37,868 nt of DNA from NCBI GenBank assembly GCA_949519155.1, contig CATIQU010000018.1, positions 1-37,868 of the forward strand, in the 5' to 3' direction. The position numbers and the translations under genes are program-made. The stretch is from Polaribacter sp. SA4-10. GTDB taxonomy: Bacteria > Bacteroidota > Bacteroidia > Flavobacteriales > Flavobacteriaceae. Below, in pieces: positions 23,816 through 32,894 of this stretch (the first letter of the stretch is position 1; every line of letters begins with the position of its first letter). The notes below the pieces were generated by a model that searched no databases, was not told where the DNA came from, and saw only the letters and a program-made list of their open reading frames with translations.

Positions 23816-24499
23816 TTATAATCCTTGTGTGTAACAGGCTGGTCGACCAAATGTATATACTAGTGAAATCCCTGTAAATGCATACCAATCGTTTCCATTG
23901 CCACCAATATCCAATGCAGGAAATCTCCCGGTTGCATAATCTAAATCGTCTTCAAAAGTATACCTTACTTTGGCTTCTATTGCAAAGGCAAAGGCGCCTC
24001 CGAGTTTTGATTTGTACCCTACTCCAAATGGAATTGCATAGGAAGTTTTGTTTGTATAGTTAATAGTACCATCGGCTGCAATATTTTGTACAGATTTATA
24101 CTGAAATGAAGCAAGTTCTATCAGAATATAAGGAGTTGCCGTCTTTCCTGGTGAAGAAAGATCGTACTCATAAAAATTATATTCTAAACCCACTGCAAAT
24201 TCATTTATGGTGTTGTTAAATTTAAAACCTCTTTCTTTTTTAAAATCGGTGCTAGCATCTTTGTCATCGCCTGCAATTGGGAGGTAACTAAAAGTGCCTC
24301 TTAGTGCTATTCTTGGGTTCCAGTTCCATTTATAAATCAATCCGCCTGCAAGTTGGTTGGGGTAAATATAATTGGTACGCCCAATATCTCCTACATAGTT
24401 TGCCCCTCCTGCGAAGAACCCAATTTCATTAATTTGACCCAATGAAATGGATGAAAAACTGATACAAATTATGAATAATATACATTTTTTCATGTTCAA
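23816..24499 (-). CDS. DUF6089 outer-membrane beta-barrel protein
   Basis: This 227-aa protein has a signal peptide (MNMKKCILFIICISFSSISLGQ) and then INEIGFFAGGANYVGDIG, the opening of the DUF6089 family of Bacteroidota. The rest alternates short hydrophobic strands (ALRGTFSYLPIAG, EFAVGLEYNFYEYDL, AFTGISLVYTFGRP) as in an eight-stranded barrel. It sits between nadK and uppS, its usual place in Flavobacteriia. The function is not established; the barrel may serve the envelope. Met3 is an equally acceptable start. Confidence 0.85.
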   Translation of the reverse strand: MNMKKCILFIICISFSSISLGQINEIGFFAGGANYVGDIGRTNYIYPNQLAGGLIYKWNWNPRIALRGTFSYLPIAGDDKDASTDFKKERGFKFNNTINEFAVGLEYNFYEYDLSSPGKTATPYILIELASFQYKSVQNIAADGTINYTNKTSYAIPFGVGYKSKLGGAFAFAIEAKVRYTFEDDLDYATGRFPALDIGGNGNDWYAFTGISLVYTFGRPACYTQGL

Positions 24500-24578
24500 A
24501 AATAGCGTGCAAATATATGGATTTCAATTTGCTTTAAAAAGTTAATATCCAGTCTTTTTTGAATAACAACGAATTTGC

Positions 24579-25499
24579 TTATTTATTGTGGGGATTTACT
24601 GAAAAAGGGGATTCATTTCGAATATCTTCTCCCCAGAGTAATTTACTCCGAAGCGTCTGTAAAAAAGATTGATTGTTTGGCAACATACTTTTTATTGTAA
24701 ATGGTGCTTTGGCGATAAAAACTTTGGTGCCTATTGGAACGGTAGCGATCCGAGAATCTAATGAAATTAAAAACTTTTTCTCGCGTGCATCAACTTCTAA
24801 TTCTATGGCGGTATCATCTGGAATGACCATGGGCCGTGCATTTAAGTTGTGTGGAGCAATGGGAGTGATAACCAAACTTTTTGAAGCAGGTAATATTACG
24901 GGGCCATTACAACTTAACGAATATCCCGTTGAGCCGGTTGGCGTTGCTATAATTAAACCATCCGCCCAATAATTGGAGAGGTATTCTTTATTTAAATAGG
25001 TTTTTACACCAATCATTGATGTAGTGTTTTTTCGAGAAATTGTAATTTCGTTCAAAGCAAAATTTAACTCTTCTAGGCTTTTTATTTCTGGTTCGGTTCG
25101 AATGCTTAATAAAGTACGTTCTTGAATTGTGAAATCGCCATTCATAACACAGGCGACACTTTCTCTAATAGCATCTTTTTTAATGGATGCCAAGAAACCC
25201 ATTCGACCTGCATTGATTCCTAAAATGGGGATGTTTAAATCTCTGATATAAGTGATTGCTCTTAAAATAGTACCATCGCCACCAATGGTAAATAACAAAT
25301 CAAAAGAAGTGTTTAAATCATTGAAATGTTCAAATGTTGGGTACTTTTTAATTAAAACATTGTTTTTGTTTAAAAGCGTATAAAATTTTTTTTCAAAAAA
25401 GACAACAACTTTTTTTTCTTCCAAGACACTTAAAAGAATTTGAACTTCTTTTTCTGCACTTAAAGAATAAGATTGCCCGTAAATTGCTATTTTTTTCAT
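24579..25499 (-). CDS. nadK: NAD kinase
   Basis: The 306-aa enzyme has the diagnostic LLFTIGGDGTILRA, GINAGRMGFLASI, LNEITISR, and WADGLIIATPTGSTGYSLSCNGPVI. The Asp of GGDG is the catalytic base. It phosphorylates NAD to NADP using ATP or polyphosphate in the cytoplasm. The start codon overlaps the stop of the upstream CBS gene by one base (TAATG), so translation is coupled. The length is typical of bacterial NadK. Confidence 0.96.
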   Translation of the reverse strand: MKKIAIYGQSYSLSAEKEVQILLSVLEEKKVVVFFEKKFYTLLNKNNVLIKKYPTFEHFNDLNTSFDLLFTIGGDGTILRAITYIRDLNIPILGINAGRMGFLASIKKDAIRESVACVMNGDFTIQERTLLSIRTEPEIKSLEELNFALNEITISRKNTTSMIGVKTYLNKEYLSNYWADGLIIATPTGSTGYSLSCNGPVILPASKSLVITPIAPHNLNARPMVIPDDTAIELEVDAREKKFLISLDSRIATVPIGTKVFIAKAPFTIKSMLPNNQSFLQTLRSKLLWGEDIRNESPFSVNPHNK

Positions 25500-26158
25500 T
25501 AAATATTGAGGTATTTTTGAAGGTACTGAGATCTGTCTTTTAAATCGTCTAAATACGAATCATTTTCATTAGAGGATAGGATGATATATTCATATCTTCT
25601 AAAAGTTTGGATAATCTCACTGATTTCTTGAGAGACTATTTTTAAGGTTACCTGCACATTGCCCGTTTTTTTTTCGGAGATATAGGCACCTAGCAATTTG
25701 CCGCCATTTGCTTCCACTATTTGTGAAATACGACTCATTGAGAAATTGTTTTCTACTGTTTCTACAAGCATGGTTTCACTTTCTTCAGTCATAAACGGAC
25801 TGGATGCAAAAACATCTAGGACATCGCACAAATCATAATATCCAAGGTATTTTTTTGTGTGATCTAAAACGGGGATTACCGTAGCATCATTGTCTGCGAA
25901 AATTTGTAGCAATACCAAAACATTGGTTTTTTCTTCTGCATAAAAATAGGTTAAAAGATGGCTATATTCCGATAATAAAGCTGCTTTGTTTTCTAAGGGC
26001 TGAATGTCGCTTTCAGAAAATAAACCTAAGAGAACACCGTTTTCTACCACATTAAAATGAGTGATCGGGTACTCATGAAACAACTTTTGGGCCCTTTCTA
26101 CAGTGCTTTCGAGTGTTAAATATTTTATTTCTTTTAAGATGTAATCGGTAATGTTCAT
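25499..26158 (-). CDS. CBS-domain protein
   Basis: The 219-aa protein is mainly a tandem CBS pair. The first repeat is TVERAQKLFHEYPITHFNVVENGVLLGLFSESDIQPL and the second is VLVLLQIFADNDATVIPVLDHTKKYLGYYDLCDVLDVF. A C-terminal region follows that resembles an ACT-like fold (SQIVEANGGKLLGAYISEKKTGNVQVTLKI). CBS pairs bind adenine nucleotides, so it may sense energy state. It is translationally coupled to nadK, which suggests a link to nucleotide status. No partner enzyme is visible. It is divergent from pdxJ across a 60-bp gap. Confidence 0.88.
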   Translation of the reverse strand: MNITDYILKEIKYLTLESTVERAQKLFHEYPITHFNVVENGVLLGLFSESDIQPLENKAALLSEYSHLLTYFYAEEKTNVLVLLQIFADNDATVIPVLDHTKKYLGYYDLCDVLDVFASSPFMTEESETMLVETVENNFSMSRISQIVEANGGKLLGAYISEKKTGNVQVTLKIVSQEISEIIQTFRRYEYIILSSNENDSYLDDLKDRSQYLQKYLNI

Positions 26159-26193
26159 GTACTACGAATATAGGATAAAATCATTTAATGAGT

Positions 26194-26201
26194 TATCTTT
26201 G
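26194..26201 (+). promoter_or_regulatory. -7 promoter box TATCTTTG for pdxJ
   Basis: An exact TAnnTTTG match 17 nt before the pdxJ start at 26219 in the short gap divergent from the CBS gene. The leader would be only about ten nucleotides. Confidence 0.6.
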
Positions 26202-26218
26202 CAACCTAATTTTAGACA

Positions 26219-26932
26219 ATGACAAAGTTAAGTGTAAATATCAATAAAATTGCAACTTTACGCAATTCAAGAGGTGGAGACGTGCCCAACCTCTTACAAG
26301 TAGCTTCCGATATTCAAGATTTTGGTGCCCAAGGGATTACCATTCACCCCAGACCCGACGAGCGTCATATTAAATATCAAGACGCGAGAGACCTGGTTTC
26401 TGTGGTACACACGGAGTATAATATTGAAGGAAATCCAATCCAATCGTTTATCGATTTGGTATTAGAAACAAAGCCTACGCAAGTAACTTTAGTACCCGAT
26501 GGAGTAGATGCAATTACGTCAAACGCTGGTTGGGACACCATACAGCATCAATCATTTTTAAAAGAAGTGATTGGGGAGTTTCAACAAAACGGCATCCGAA
26601 CTTCGATATTTATTGGTACCGATTTAAAGCAGATTGAAGCGGCCGCGAAAACGGGTGCAGATCGCATAGAATTATATACAGAAGATTTTGCGACCCAATA
26701 TGATCTGGGAAACAAAGCAGCTATAAAACCATACACAGAAGCCGCTGTTTTAGCACATTCGTTGGGTTTAGGAATTAATGCAGGGCATGACTTGAGCTTA
26801 GAAAATATTCAATTTTTTAAAGAGAATATCCCACATTTAGCAGAAGTTTCTATTGGACATGCATTGATTGCAGAGAGCCTTTATTTAGGGTTGGAAAATG
26901 TTGTAAATATGTACTTACATCGATTACAATAA
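26219..26932 (+). CDS. pdxJ: Pyridoxine 5'-phosphate synthase
   Basis: This 237-aa TIM-barrel protein has the family opening [62 protein letters not shown], and the ending [21 protein letters not shown]. It joins 1-deoxyxylulose 5-phosphate with 3-amino-2-oxopropyl phosphate in the DXP-dependent vitamin B6 pathway. The alpha/beta hydrolase follows after one nucleotide. No anomalies are seen. Confidence 0.97.
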   Translation: MTKLSVNINKIATLRNSRGGDVPNLLQVASDIQDFGAQGITIHPRPDERHIKYQDARDLVSVVHTEYNIEGNPIQSFIDLVLETKPTQVTLVPDGVDAITSNAGWDTIQHQSFLKEVIGEFQQNGIRTSIFIGTDLKQIEAAAKTGADRIELYTEDFATQYDLGNKAAIKPYTEAAVLAHSLGLGINAGHDLSLENIQFFKENIPHLAEVSIGHALIAESLYLGLENVVNMYLHRLQ

Positions 26933-26933
26933 T

Positions 26934-27701
26934 ATGGAAATTTTACATTCAACCATTAAAGGAACCGGAAAGCCGTTGCTCATTTTACACGGATATTTTG
27001 GAATGAGCGACAATTGGAAAACACTTGGAAATCAGTTTTCAGAAAATCACGAAGTGCATTTAATTGACCAAAGAAATCACGGACGTAGTTTTCATGCACC
27101 TGCTTTTAATTATGAATTGTTGGTGGAAGACTTACATCGTTACATTCAATATCATCAATTAGAGGAAGTACAACTTTTAGGACATTCTATGGGGGGGAAG
27201 ACTGCCATGTTGTTTGCGGTTACCTATCCTGAAATGATTGATAAGTTAATGATTGCAGATATTTCACCAAGAAAATACGAGCCCCATCACAACGCAATAT
27301 TAGCAGGATTGAACTCGATTGATTTTTCCATACAAACCACAAGAAATTTGGTAGATGCAAAACTGGCGGAACTGATTCCTGAAGTTGGAGTCCGACAATT
27401 TTTACTAAAAAATGTGTATTGGATTGAAAAAGGAAAATTAGCGTTTCGTTTTCATCTAAAATCATTGACCGAAAATAATCCCTGTATTGGAGATGCCTTG
27501 CCAGAGAGCACATCTTTTGAAGGAAAAACCTTATTTCTAAAGGGTGAAAAATCGGGATATATTACAGAACGCGAGTTGCCAATTATAGCCGCTTACTTCT
27601 CAAAAGCGAAGGTGGTTGCTATTGCCAATGCTGGACATTGGTTGCATGCAGAAAATCCCAAAGATTTTTACAATTCGGTTGTTGATTTTTTAGCATCCTA
27701 A
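26934..27701 (+). CDS. Alpha/beta hydrolase (YbfF-like esterase)
   Basis: The 255-aa protein has the oxyanion-hole segment LLILHGYFGMSDNW, the nucleophile elbow LLGHSMGGKTAM (catalytic Ser), the DQRNHGRS signature of YbfF-like esterases, and the catalytic His in NAGHWLHAENP. It starts one nucleotide after the pdxJ stop, so the pair form an operon. Family members cleave short acyl esters or thioesters. The natural substrate is unknown, and adjacency to pdxJ need not mean B6 chemistry. Confidence 0.88.
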   Translation: MEILHSTIKGTGKPLLILHGYFGMSDNWKTLGNQFSENHEVHLIDQRNHGRSFHAPAFNYELLVEDLHRYIQYHQLEEVQLLGHSMGGKTAMLFAVTYPEMIDKLMIADISPRKYEPHHNAILAGLNSIDFSIQTTRNLVDAKLAELIPEVGVRQFLLKNVYWIEKGKLAFRFHLKSLTENNPCIGDALPESTSFEGKTLFLKGEKSGYITERELPIIAAYFSKAKVVAIANAGHWLHAENPKDFYNSVVDFLAS

Positions 27702-27727
27702 ATCGATTTTATAAAAAAAAAATAAAA

Positions 27728-27751
27728 AACCCCAAGCATACACTTGGGGTT
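27728..27751 (-). terminator. Terminator between converging genes
   Basis: The 9-bp stem AACCCCAAG / CTTGGGGTT has a six-base loop. On the minus strand it runs into a long T-tract, so it mainly ends the TonB receptor transcript. It may also stop the pdxJ-hydrolase transcript from the left. Confidence 0.8.
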
Positions 27752-27775
27752 CTAAAGTATCCTATTTGTTGAAGT

Positions 27776-30124
27776 TTAAAAAGTTAGCGTTACTCCCACT
27801 AAAAAATTTCGGGTGGCTTGCGGGTAATACCCTGCGCCGTCCAAAGTTGTTGTAGCTTCTGAGGAAGACCAAGTGTCATTATAGGTGTAATAATACCCTC
27901 TGTCGACGTACTCTTTATTGAAAATATTATTAACCAATGCAGAAAAAACGACCGATTTAAAAATAGTTTTTGGTTGTAAGGCATACACCACATTGATGTC
28001 TGAGGTAAAAAAACTTTCTAAAACATCATTGGTAGAAATGGCACTGCTATAGTTACTCATAAATTGTTTACCAACATATTTTGACAACAGAGATATTTGT
28101 AAATTCTCTTCGGGAGCATAGGTGAAAATATTTCCAAGTACCACATCTGGAGAAAAAGACAAATTTGTATCTCCTAGTGCCACTGGTGTCGAATTCCCAT
28201 CTCTGGTTAAAAAGAATTTTCTATTTTTGTTAGTACTAAAGGCAGCATTGGGACGAATGGAAAACGCATTGCTCAACCGAATGTCTGCATCCACCTCAAA
28301 ACCCAATCGATAACTGCTCCCAGAGGTCGTTCTAATTGCTGCTCCAACATCATCAATCGCCCCTGTTAAAACCAACTGGTTTTTATAATCCATATAATAG
28401 ATATTGGTATTCAGTTTGATGTTTTTACTTTTTGAACGCCAACCCAATTCGAAATCGTGTAGGGTTTCTGGAGTATCAATCCCACTTTCAAAATCGTTTC
28501 TGTTTGGTTCTCTGTTTGCAACGGCAAAAGAAGTGTATAGACTGTTTTGTTCGTTGATTTTATAGGTAAACCCAAATTTTGGATTGAAAAATTGAAATGA
28601 AGCATCCACATCAATCGATAGATTGTCTGAAGTAATTCCTTGGGTTTGATACTTTACAATTCTTTCTTGTAAATCCAAGTATCCAGAGAATTTATCTGAA
28701 ACTCGAAATGTTGCTTTTGCAAATACAGAAAAGTCAGTTTTGGTGGCATCAGAAAAGTAGTATCGATCTCTAATATTGGTGTTTGGTGCTAAATTTTCTC
28801 CCCAAATAACTTCCCCAAAATGATCTCCGCTATAGTTTGAATAGGAAACTCCAGCAATGAAATTCATTTTGTCTGTTTTGTAGTTGGTGTTGAAATTAAA
28901 GACATAAAAATCATTTTCTAACCAACGTCTTACAATCACATCGGAGCCATCGACAATTAAATCATTAAAGTTTGCTGCATTTTCTTCCGCCTTATACTGC
29001 TCGAAAAACCCTGATCCTTTTGTGTAGTTGAGTCCGAGGTTCGTAGACCATTGCGCATTTAGTTTTTCATTCCAATGCAATTGATAATGGTTTTGATTGT
29101 AGTCGTCTACTTCATTGTCGTAGGTATATGGGTTTTGTCTTCGGTCTTCAATCAATTGTTCTGCACTGAGCCCATACCAAGCTTGGTATGTTTTTTCTTT
29201 ACCGCCAAAAGAAACTGCTTTTATCAAAGTGTTTTTATCGGTGTAACTGGCTTGTAAATAATAGGATTTTAAATCTGCAGAGGTTCTGTCTACATACCCA
29301 TCGGAAGAAATAGTAGATAAACGTCCTGCAATCTCTATGTGGTTGTTTAGTTTCCCTGTACTGAATTTTAACGTATTTTTTCGAGTATTAAAAGATCCAA
29401 AAGAGTTGGAAATCTCTCCATATGCTTCTTCAGAAATGGCATCTGTTAAAATATTTAAACTGGCACCAAAAGCCCCCGATCCATTTGTAGAAGTTCCAAC
29501 ACCACGTTGCAATTGTAGGTTTTGGGTAGAGGAAGCAAAATCGCCTAAATTCACCCAGAAAGTTCCATGGCTTTCTGCGTCGTTATAAGGAATTCCGTTT
29601 ACGGTCACATTAATACGTTCTCCATTGGAACCTCTAACGCTCATGTAGGTGTAGCCTACGCCAGCACCAGCGTCAGAAGAAGAAACTACAGAAGGCATGT
29701 AATTTAATAGGATGGGAATGTCTTGTCCTAAGTTCCGTTTTGCAATTTCTTTTTTTGATAAGTTGGAGAAGGTGACTGGAACGTCTGCATTTACGCGGAC
29801 TGCTGAAACCAACACTTCTTCTAAAATATTTTCCTCCAGAATTAATTCGACAATAATATTTTCATTTTGATTTATTTTTTGATCAAAATAATGCGTCTTA
29901 AAACCCAGATAGGAAATGGCTACTTTATAGGTTCCTTTAGGAATGTTTAATGAAAATTTTCCTTCAACATCGGTAGCCGTTCCTTGGTTTAATGGACTGA
30001 TTTGAATGGTGGCACCCGATAAAGGTTCTTGATTTTTATCTAAAACTTTTCCAGACAATGTAACATATTGGGCGTTTACAAGCAGGCTTGTAAACAAGAA
30101 TAAAAAAATGGTAATTTTTTTCAT
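27776..30124 (-). CDS. TonB-dependent receptor under TPP riboswitch, probable thiamine uptake
   Basis: The 782-aa receptor has a signal peptide (to LLVNAQ) and an N-terminal carboxypeptidase-regulatory-like domain (GKVLDKNQEPLSGATIQI...GTYKVAISYLGF). The plug follows (MSVRGSNGERINVTVNGIPYNDAESHGTFWVNLGDF), then a 22-strand barrel ending NFLVGVTLTF. The leader carries a TPP riboswitch (about 30253-30318), so expression should fall when thiamine is plentiful. That makes thiamine, or a thiamine phosphate or precursor, the likely cargo across the outer membrane. A PnuC-family transporter encoded upstream could complete the route through the inner membrane. The receptor class is certain; the substrate is inferred from the riboswitch. 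Confidence 0.92.
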   Translation of the reverse strand: MKKITIFLFLFTSLLVNAQYVTLSGKVLDKNQEPLSGATIQISPLNQGTATDVEGKFSLNIPKGTYKVAISYLGFKTHYFDQKINQNENIIVELILEENILEEVLVSAVRVNADVPVTFSNLSKKEIAKRNLGQDIPILLNYMPSVVSSSDAGAGVGYTYMSVRGSNGERINVTVNGIPYNDAESHGTFWVNLGDFASSTQNLQLQRGVGTSTNGSGAFGASLNILTDAISEEAYGEISNSFGSFNTRKNTLKFSTGKLNNHIEIAGRLSTISSDGYVDRTSADLKSYYLQASYTDKNTLIKAVSFGGKEKTYQAWYGLSAEQLIEDRRQNPYTYDNEVDDYNQNHYQLHWNEKLNAQWSTNLGLNYTKGSGFFEQYKAEENAANFNDLIVDGSDVIVRRWLENDFYVFNFNTNYKTDKMNFIAGVSYSNYSGDHFGEVIWGENLAPNTNIRDRYYFSDATKTDFSVFAKATFRVSDKFSGYLDLQERIVKYQTQGITSDNLSIDVDASFQFFNPKFGFTYKINEQNSLYTSFAVANREPNRNDFESGIDTPETLHDFELGWRSKSKNIKLNTNIYYMDYKNQLVLTGAIDDVGAAIRTTSGSSYRLGFEVDADIRLSNAFSIRPNAAFSTNKNRKFFLTRDGNSTPVALGDTNLSFSPDVVLGNIFTYAPEENLQISLLSKYVGKQFMSNYSSAISTNDVLESFFTSDINVVYALQPKTIFKSVVFSALVNNIFNKEYVDRGYYYTYNDTWSSSEATTTLDGAGYYPQATRNFLVGVTLTF

Positions 30125-30154
30125 TTTAAAATTTTAAAACGAATAAAAAGAGGG

Positions 30155-30184
30155 AATTATTCTTGTGATTATGATTGAATAATT
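30155..30184 (-). promoter_or_regulatory. Hairpin in the leader, possible riboswitch expression platform
   Basis: The perfect 8-bp stem AATTATTC / GAATAATT with a 14-nt loop lies between the TPP riboswitch and the receptor start. On the minus strand it is followed by CCCTCTTTTT. It may act as a weak terminator or translation-control stem; the AT-only pairing makes this uncertain. Confidence 0.3.
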
Positions 30185-30252
30185 TTTTTGTAAAGAGTTG
30201 CTTTACGATTGCATTTGGAAAAAGATTAAAAACCTTTTTTTGAATACGTGTT

Positions 30253-30318
30253 TCCTAAACAGCATTACCTGTTCTAGGTTCAATGGGTATGATCTCAGCC
30301 GATTAAAGCACCCCTTTA
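30253..30318 (-). ncRNA. TPP riboswitch (THI element)
   Basis: On the minus strand the conserved blocks of the TPP riboswitch appear in order: GGGGTGC, GGCTGAGATCATACCC, GAACCTAGAACAGGTAATGCTG and TTAGGAAAC. These form the P2-P5 helices and pyrimidine/pyrophosphate pockets. The element lies about 130 nt before the start of the TonB receptor gene and should lower its expression when thiamine pyrophosphate binds. Confidence 0.93.
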
Positions 30319-30377
30319 TGAGAACGCTGCAAAATTAAGTTGCTTTTTTGTAATGAGAAACTAAAAAATGATTTTTT

Positions 30378-30782
30378 TTAATCGAGTTCTGGTTTTTTGC
30401 GAAGTGTTTTTTTTACAGAAGTTCTTTGTTTTGTTTCCGAACGTCTTCTTACTGAAGCCCTACTTGGTTTGGTGGGCCTTCTTTTTTTAGGACGAATAAG
30501 GCTTTCTGTAATTAATCGCAAGAATTTTTGAATCGCAATTTCCTTGTTTCTGTGTTGTGACCTTGTTTCTTCACAAGATAAAATAAGGCGATTTTCTTTG
30601 GTGAGCCTCGCTGCTAATTTTTGAGTTAAAAGTTGTTTTTCGTTTTCAGATAATGATTTTGAGTTTTCCAAGTCAAAAGTTACTTCAACTTTAGAAGAGA
30701 CTTTGTTTACATGTTGTCCGCCCGCACCAGAACTTCTAGTCGCTTTAAAATGGATTTCTTTGAGGATGTTTTCTTTGTTCAT
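30378..30782 (-). CDS. arfB: Alternative ribosome-rescue factor ArfB (peptidyl-tRNA hydrolase)
   Basis: The 134-aa protein carries the release-factor catalytic motif SSGAGGQHVNKVSSKVEV (GGQ) near residue 19. It ends in a strongly basic tail (RPKKRRPTKPSRASVRRRSETKQRTSVKKTLRKK) that enters the empty mRNA channel of stalled ribosomes. That layout, without stop-codon-reading domains, is ArfB/YaeJ. It frees peptides from ribosomes on truncated mRNA. It sits between the NadR-like kinase and the riboswitch. The riboswitch lies beyond it and controls only the receptor. Confidence 0.93.
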   Translation of the reverse strand: MNKENILKEIHFKATRSSGAGGQHVNKVSSKVEVTFDLENSKSLSENEKQLLTQKLAARLTKENRLILSCEETRSQHRNKEIAIQKFLRLITESLIRPKKRRPTKPSRASVRRRSETKQRTSVKKTLRKKPELD

Positions 30783-30867
30783 GTGTCTGCAATTTCAGCT
30801 TGAAGTAATTCAAATACTATAAAAATACACTCTCGAAACTGGGAGTTTTATTCTTTAAGAAAAACAT

Positions 30868-31479
30868 TTATAGCTCCTTTTCAGGCAAAGAATCAGAAAA
30901 AGAGAACAAGTGGTCTTTTTGAAGAATGATTTCATCAATGGCTGTTGTTGCTGCTTTCAAACGTGTTTCTTTATCTCCTTTTAATAAAATATAATTTTTG
31001 TTGTGCTTTTTTAGAGCGTTTTCAAAAGCGGTAAACATTTCGAAACGCAAGGCAGGTCGGTCTCGTAAGTCATCTTCTTCCCAAGGGGTATCTATATAGG
31101 TTAGCAGGTATAAATCGTATTTATTTTCTTCGGAAGCTTTGTTGAGTTTGTTGTCTACAAAGCCACCATAATACTCCTCAGAGTAGACTTTTGTTTCTAA
31201 CAAATCGGTATCGCAAATCAATACTTTATCGGCTTTTTTTGCCAACCTATTTTCCAAGTGCATTTGTCCAATTGCAATGGGTACTAAGTCGGAGACCTCA
31301 CAGGTCTTCCGTTCGTTGTTCCACTTCTTCTGCAAATATTGTCTTGCAAATTCGGGTGTCCAAACGGTATTGTAATGGCGTGCCAACTGTTTGGAAAGGG
31401 TTGTTTTTCCGGTAGATTCTGGGCCAAATAAAACAACTTTTACTAAGTTGATTGGGTCTTGTTTAAGTTCTTTTTCCAT
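30868..31479 (-). CDS. NadR-like P-loop kinase
   Basis: This 203-aa protein has Walker A LFGPESTGKTTLSKQLA near residue 17, then TVWTPEFARQYL, and CDTDLLETKVYSEEYYGG. The segment LLTYIDTPWEEDDLRDRP is typical of the ribosylnicotinamide kinase domain of NadR. The start at 31479 overlaps the PnuC gene by 37 nt. The upstream in-frame extension reads as antisense of that gene and is discarded. A PnuC-kinase pair could import and phosphorylate nicotinamide riboside. Beside a TPP-riboswitch receptor, the pair may handle thiamine instead. The family is firm and the substrate is open. Confidence 0.88.
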   Translation of the reverse strand: MEKELKQDPINLVKVVLFGPESTGKTTLSKQLARHYNTVWTPEFARQYLQKKWNNERKTCEVSDLVPIAIGQMHLENRLAKKADKVLICDTDLLETKVYSEEYYGGFVDNKLNKASEENKYDLYLLTYIDTPWEEDDLRDRPALRFEMFTAFENALKKHNKNYILLKGDKETRLKAATTAIDEIILQKDHLFSFSDSLPEKEL

Positions 31480-32072
31480 GCGTAATAGCCAAAAATGGCA
31501 ATAAATGTAAATCCTAAATATTGAAAACTTGTAAATGTAAATCCTTTGTAAAAATATAATGGAATTGAAATGATGTCTCCCACAATCCAAAACAGCCAAT
31601 TTTCGATTTTTCGTTTTGCCATTAACCACATTCCTACAAAGAAAATAGCAGTGGTAAAGGTATCTGCATAGGCTACCCAGTTGGTCCATTTATCAAAAGT
31701 GGTGTATACGATGTACACAAAAATTAAAGTGGCAATAAATATAAAAGCTGCAATTTTTTTTTCTTTTTTAGTAGTTCTTGAAATTTTAGTGACCGCGATA
31801 TCGTCTACTTTTCGTGTCCATAAATACCAACCATAAACACTCATGATAAAATAGTATCCGTTAATCATCATATCGCCTAAAAGTTCCCATTTAAGCAATA
31901 AGTATACAAAAATAGCTGTGCTTATCATCCCCGTTGGAAATACCCAAATGTTGTTTTTTTTCGAGTACCAAACGGATAAAAATCCAAAAATTACGGCAAT
32001 AATTTCTAAAACGGTATCAATTGTTGAGTACGTTTTGTATTGAGCGAAAAAGAAGTCAAAAATTTCTGACAT
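31443..32072 (-). CDS. PnuC-family vitamin transporter (PnuC or PnuT)
   Basis: The 209-aa protein has about seven hydrophobic helices and the family segments FGFLSVWYSKKNNIWVFPTGMIS, GYYFIMSVYGWYLW, TTAIFFVGMWLMAKRKIENWLFWIVGDIISIPLYFYKG and the C-terminal YYAWKK. PnuC proteins move nicotinamide riboside by facilitated diffusion; PnuT relatives move thiamine. Both trap the vitamin by phosphorylation, here by the overlapping NadR-like kinase. The nearby TPP-regulated receptor argues for thiamine, the kinase type for nicotinamide riboside. I cannot decide from sequence. Confidence 0.9.
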   Translation of the reverse strand: MSEIFDFFFAQYKTYSTIDTVLEIIAVIFGFLSVWYSKKNNIWVFPTGMISTAIFVYLLLKWELLGDMMINGYYFIMSVYGWYLWTRKVDDIAVTKISRTTKKEKKIAAFIFIATLIFVYIVYTTFDKWTNWVAYADTFTTAIFFVGMWLMAKRKIENWLFWIVGDIISIPLYFYKGFTFTSFQYLGFTFIAIFGYYAWKKNLNKTQST

Positions 32073-32204
32073 GGTTGTTTTTAAGCTGATTTTTGTGAGG
32101 CAAAAGTAAGAAGTTCTTGTGGAACTTTAGATTCTTTTTTTTAGCAAATATAAAAATAAAATTACATTACATAGGAAGGTTCATATTCAATGGGGTTCTT
32201 TTTT

Positions 32205-32831
32205 TTAATAGGCGAATACACATGTAAAGCCTTCAAATTCTAAAAATTCAATTTGATATGTTTTTGTTGTCCCATCAAAACGAATTTCCCCTATTGTTTT
32301 TTGGTTTTCAAACTTAAAATCTTCTATATGGATATGATGTAAAAATAAAAGTTTTTTCTTTCCGTAAATTTTATACAAACTTTCTTTGGCGCCCCAAACA
32401 ATGGTGAGCTTACTAATTAAAGCCTCGGAATTTGCAATGGTCTTGTACTCTTCTAAGGAGGTGAATTTATGGGCAATTTTTAAAATTTTCTCTCGTTTTT
32501 TTTCAATATCAACTCCAACAGGGAGGTTTTCCGAAATAATAATTGCTGTAAAAGTATAAGAATGTGTGATGGAGATAAATTTACCATTTTTTAAATGCGG
32601 TTTTCCAAAGGCATCATAAATTAAATCAAAATCAGAATACCCAATTTCCATTAATAAATGTCGGATGCTTAAAAATCCTTTTTGATGCAATTCAGATTTC
32701 ATTGATTGCAAGCGAGTTGTACTATTTTCTGACAAAGAAACCCCTTCTTTTAATTCATAAATTGATTCTTCAATCTTCCAAATCAGGACTTTAGTTGTTT
32801 TATTTACGGATACTATTTTGTAAAGAGCCAT
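32205..32831 (-). CDS. 4'-phosphopantetheinyl transferase superfamily protein
   Basis: The 208-aa enzyme has the core motifs FISITHSYTFTAI, LPVGVDIEKKREKI (Mg-binding Asp and Glu) and LTIVWGAKESLYKIYGKKK. It moves the phosphopantetheine arm of CoA onto a carrier-protein Ser. The length and W(G/A)AKE motif fit the Sfp/HetI-type class rather than short AcpS. It is divergent from ahcY with a gap of about 60 bp and no biosynthetic cluster is attached. It may be the general carrier-protein activator of the organism. Confidence 0.87.
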   Translation of the reverse strand: MALYKIVSVNKTTKVLIWKIEESIYELKEGVSLSENSTTRLQSMKSELHQKGFLSIRHLLMEIGYSDFDLIYDAFGKPHLKNGKFISITHSYTFTAIIISENLPVGVDIEKKREKILKIAHKFTSLEEYKTIANSEALISKLTIVWGAKESLYKIYGKKKLLFLHHIHIEDFKFENQKTIGEIRFDGTTKTYQIEFLEFEGFTCVFAY

Positions 32832-32851
32832 ATTTTTTAAAATGTATTTTG

Positions 32852-32859
32852 TAACTTTG
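32852..32859 (+). promoter_or_regulatory. -7 promoter box TAACTTTG for ahcY
   Basis: An exact TAnnTTTG match 35 nt before the ahcY ATG at 32895, in the short divergent region shared with the phosphopantetheinyl transferase gene. Confidence 0.6.
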
Positions 32860-32894
32860 CACCTTGAAAAATTAGAACATAAATATACATAATT

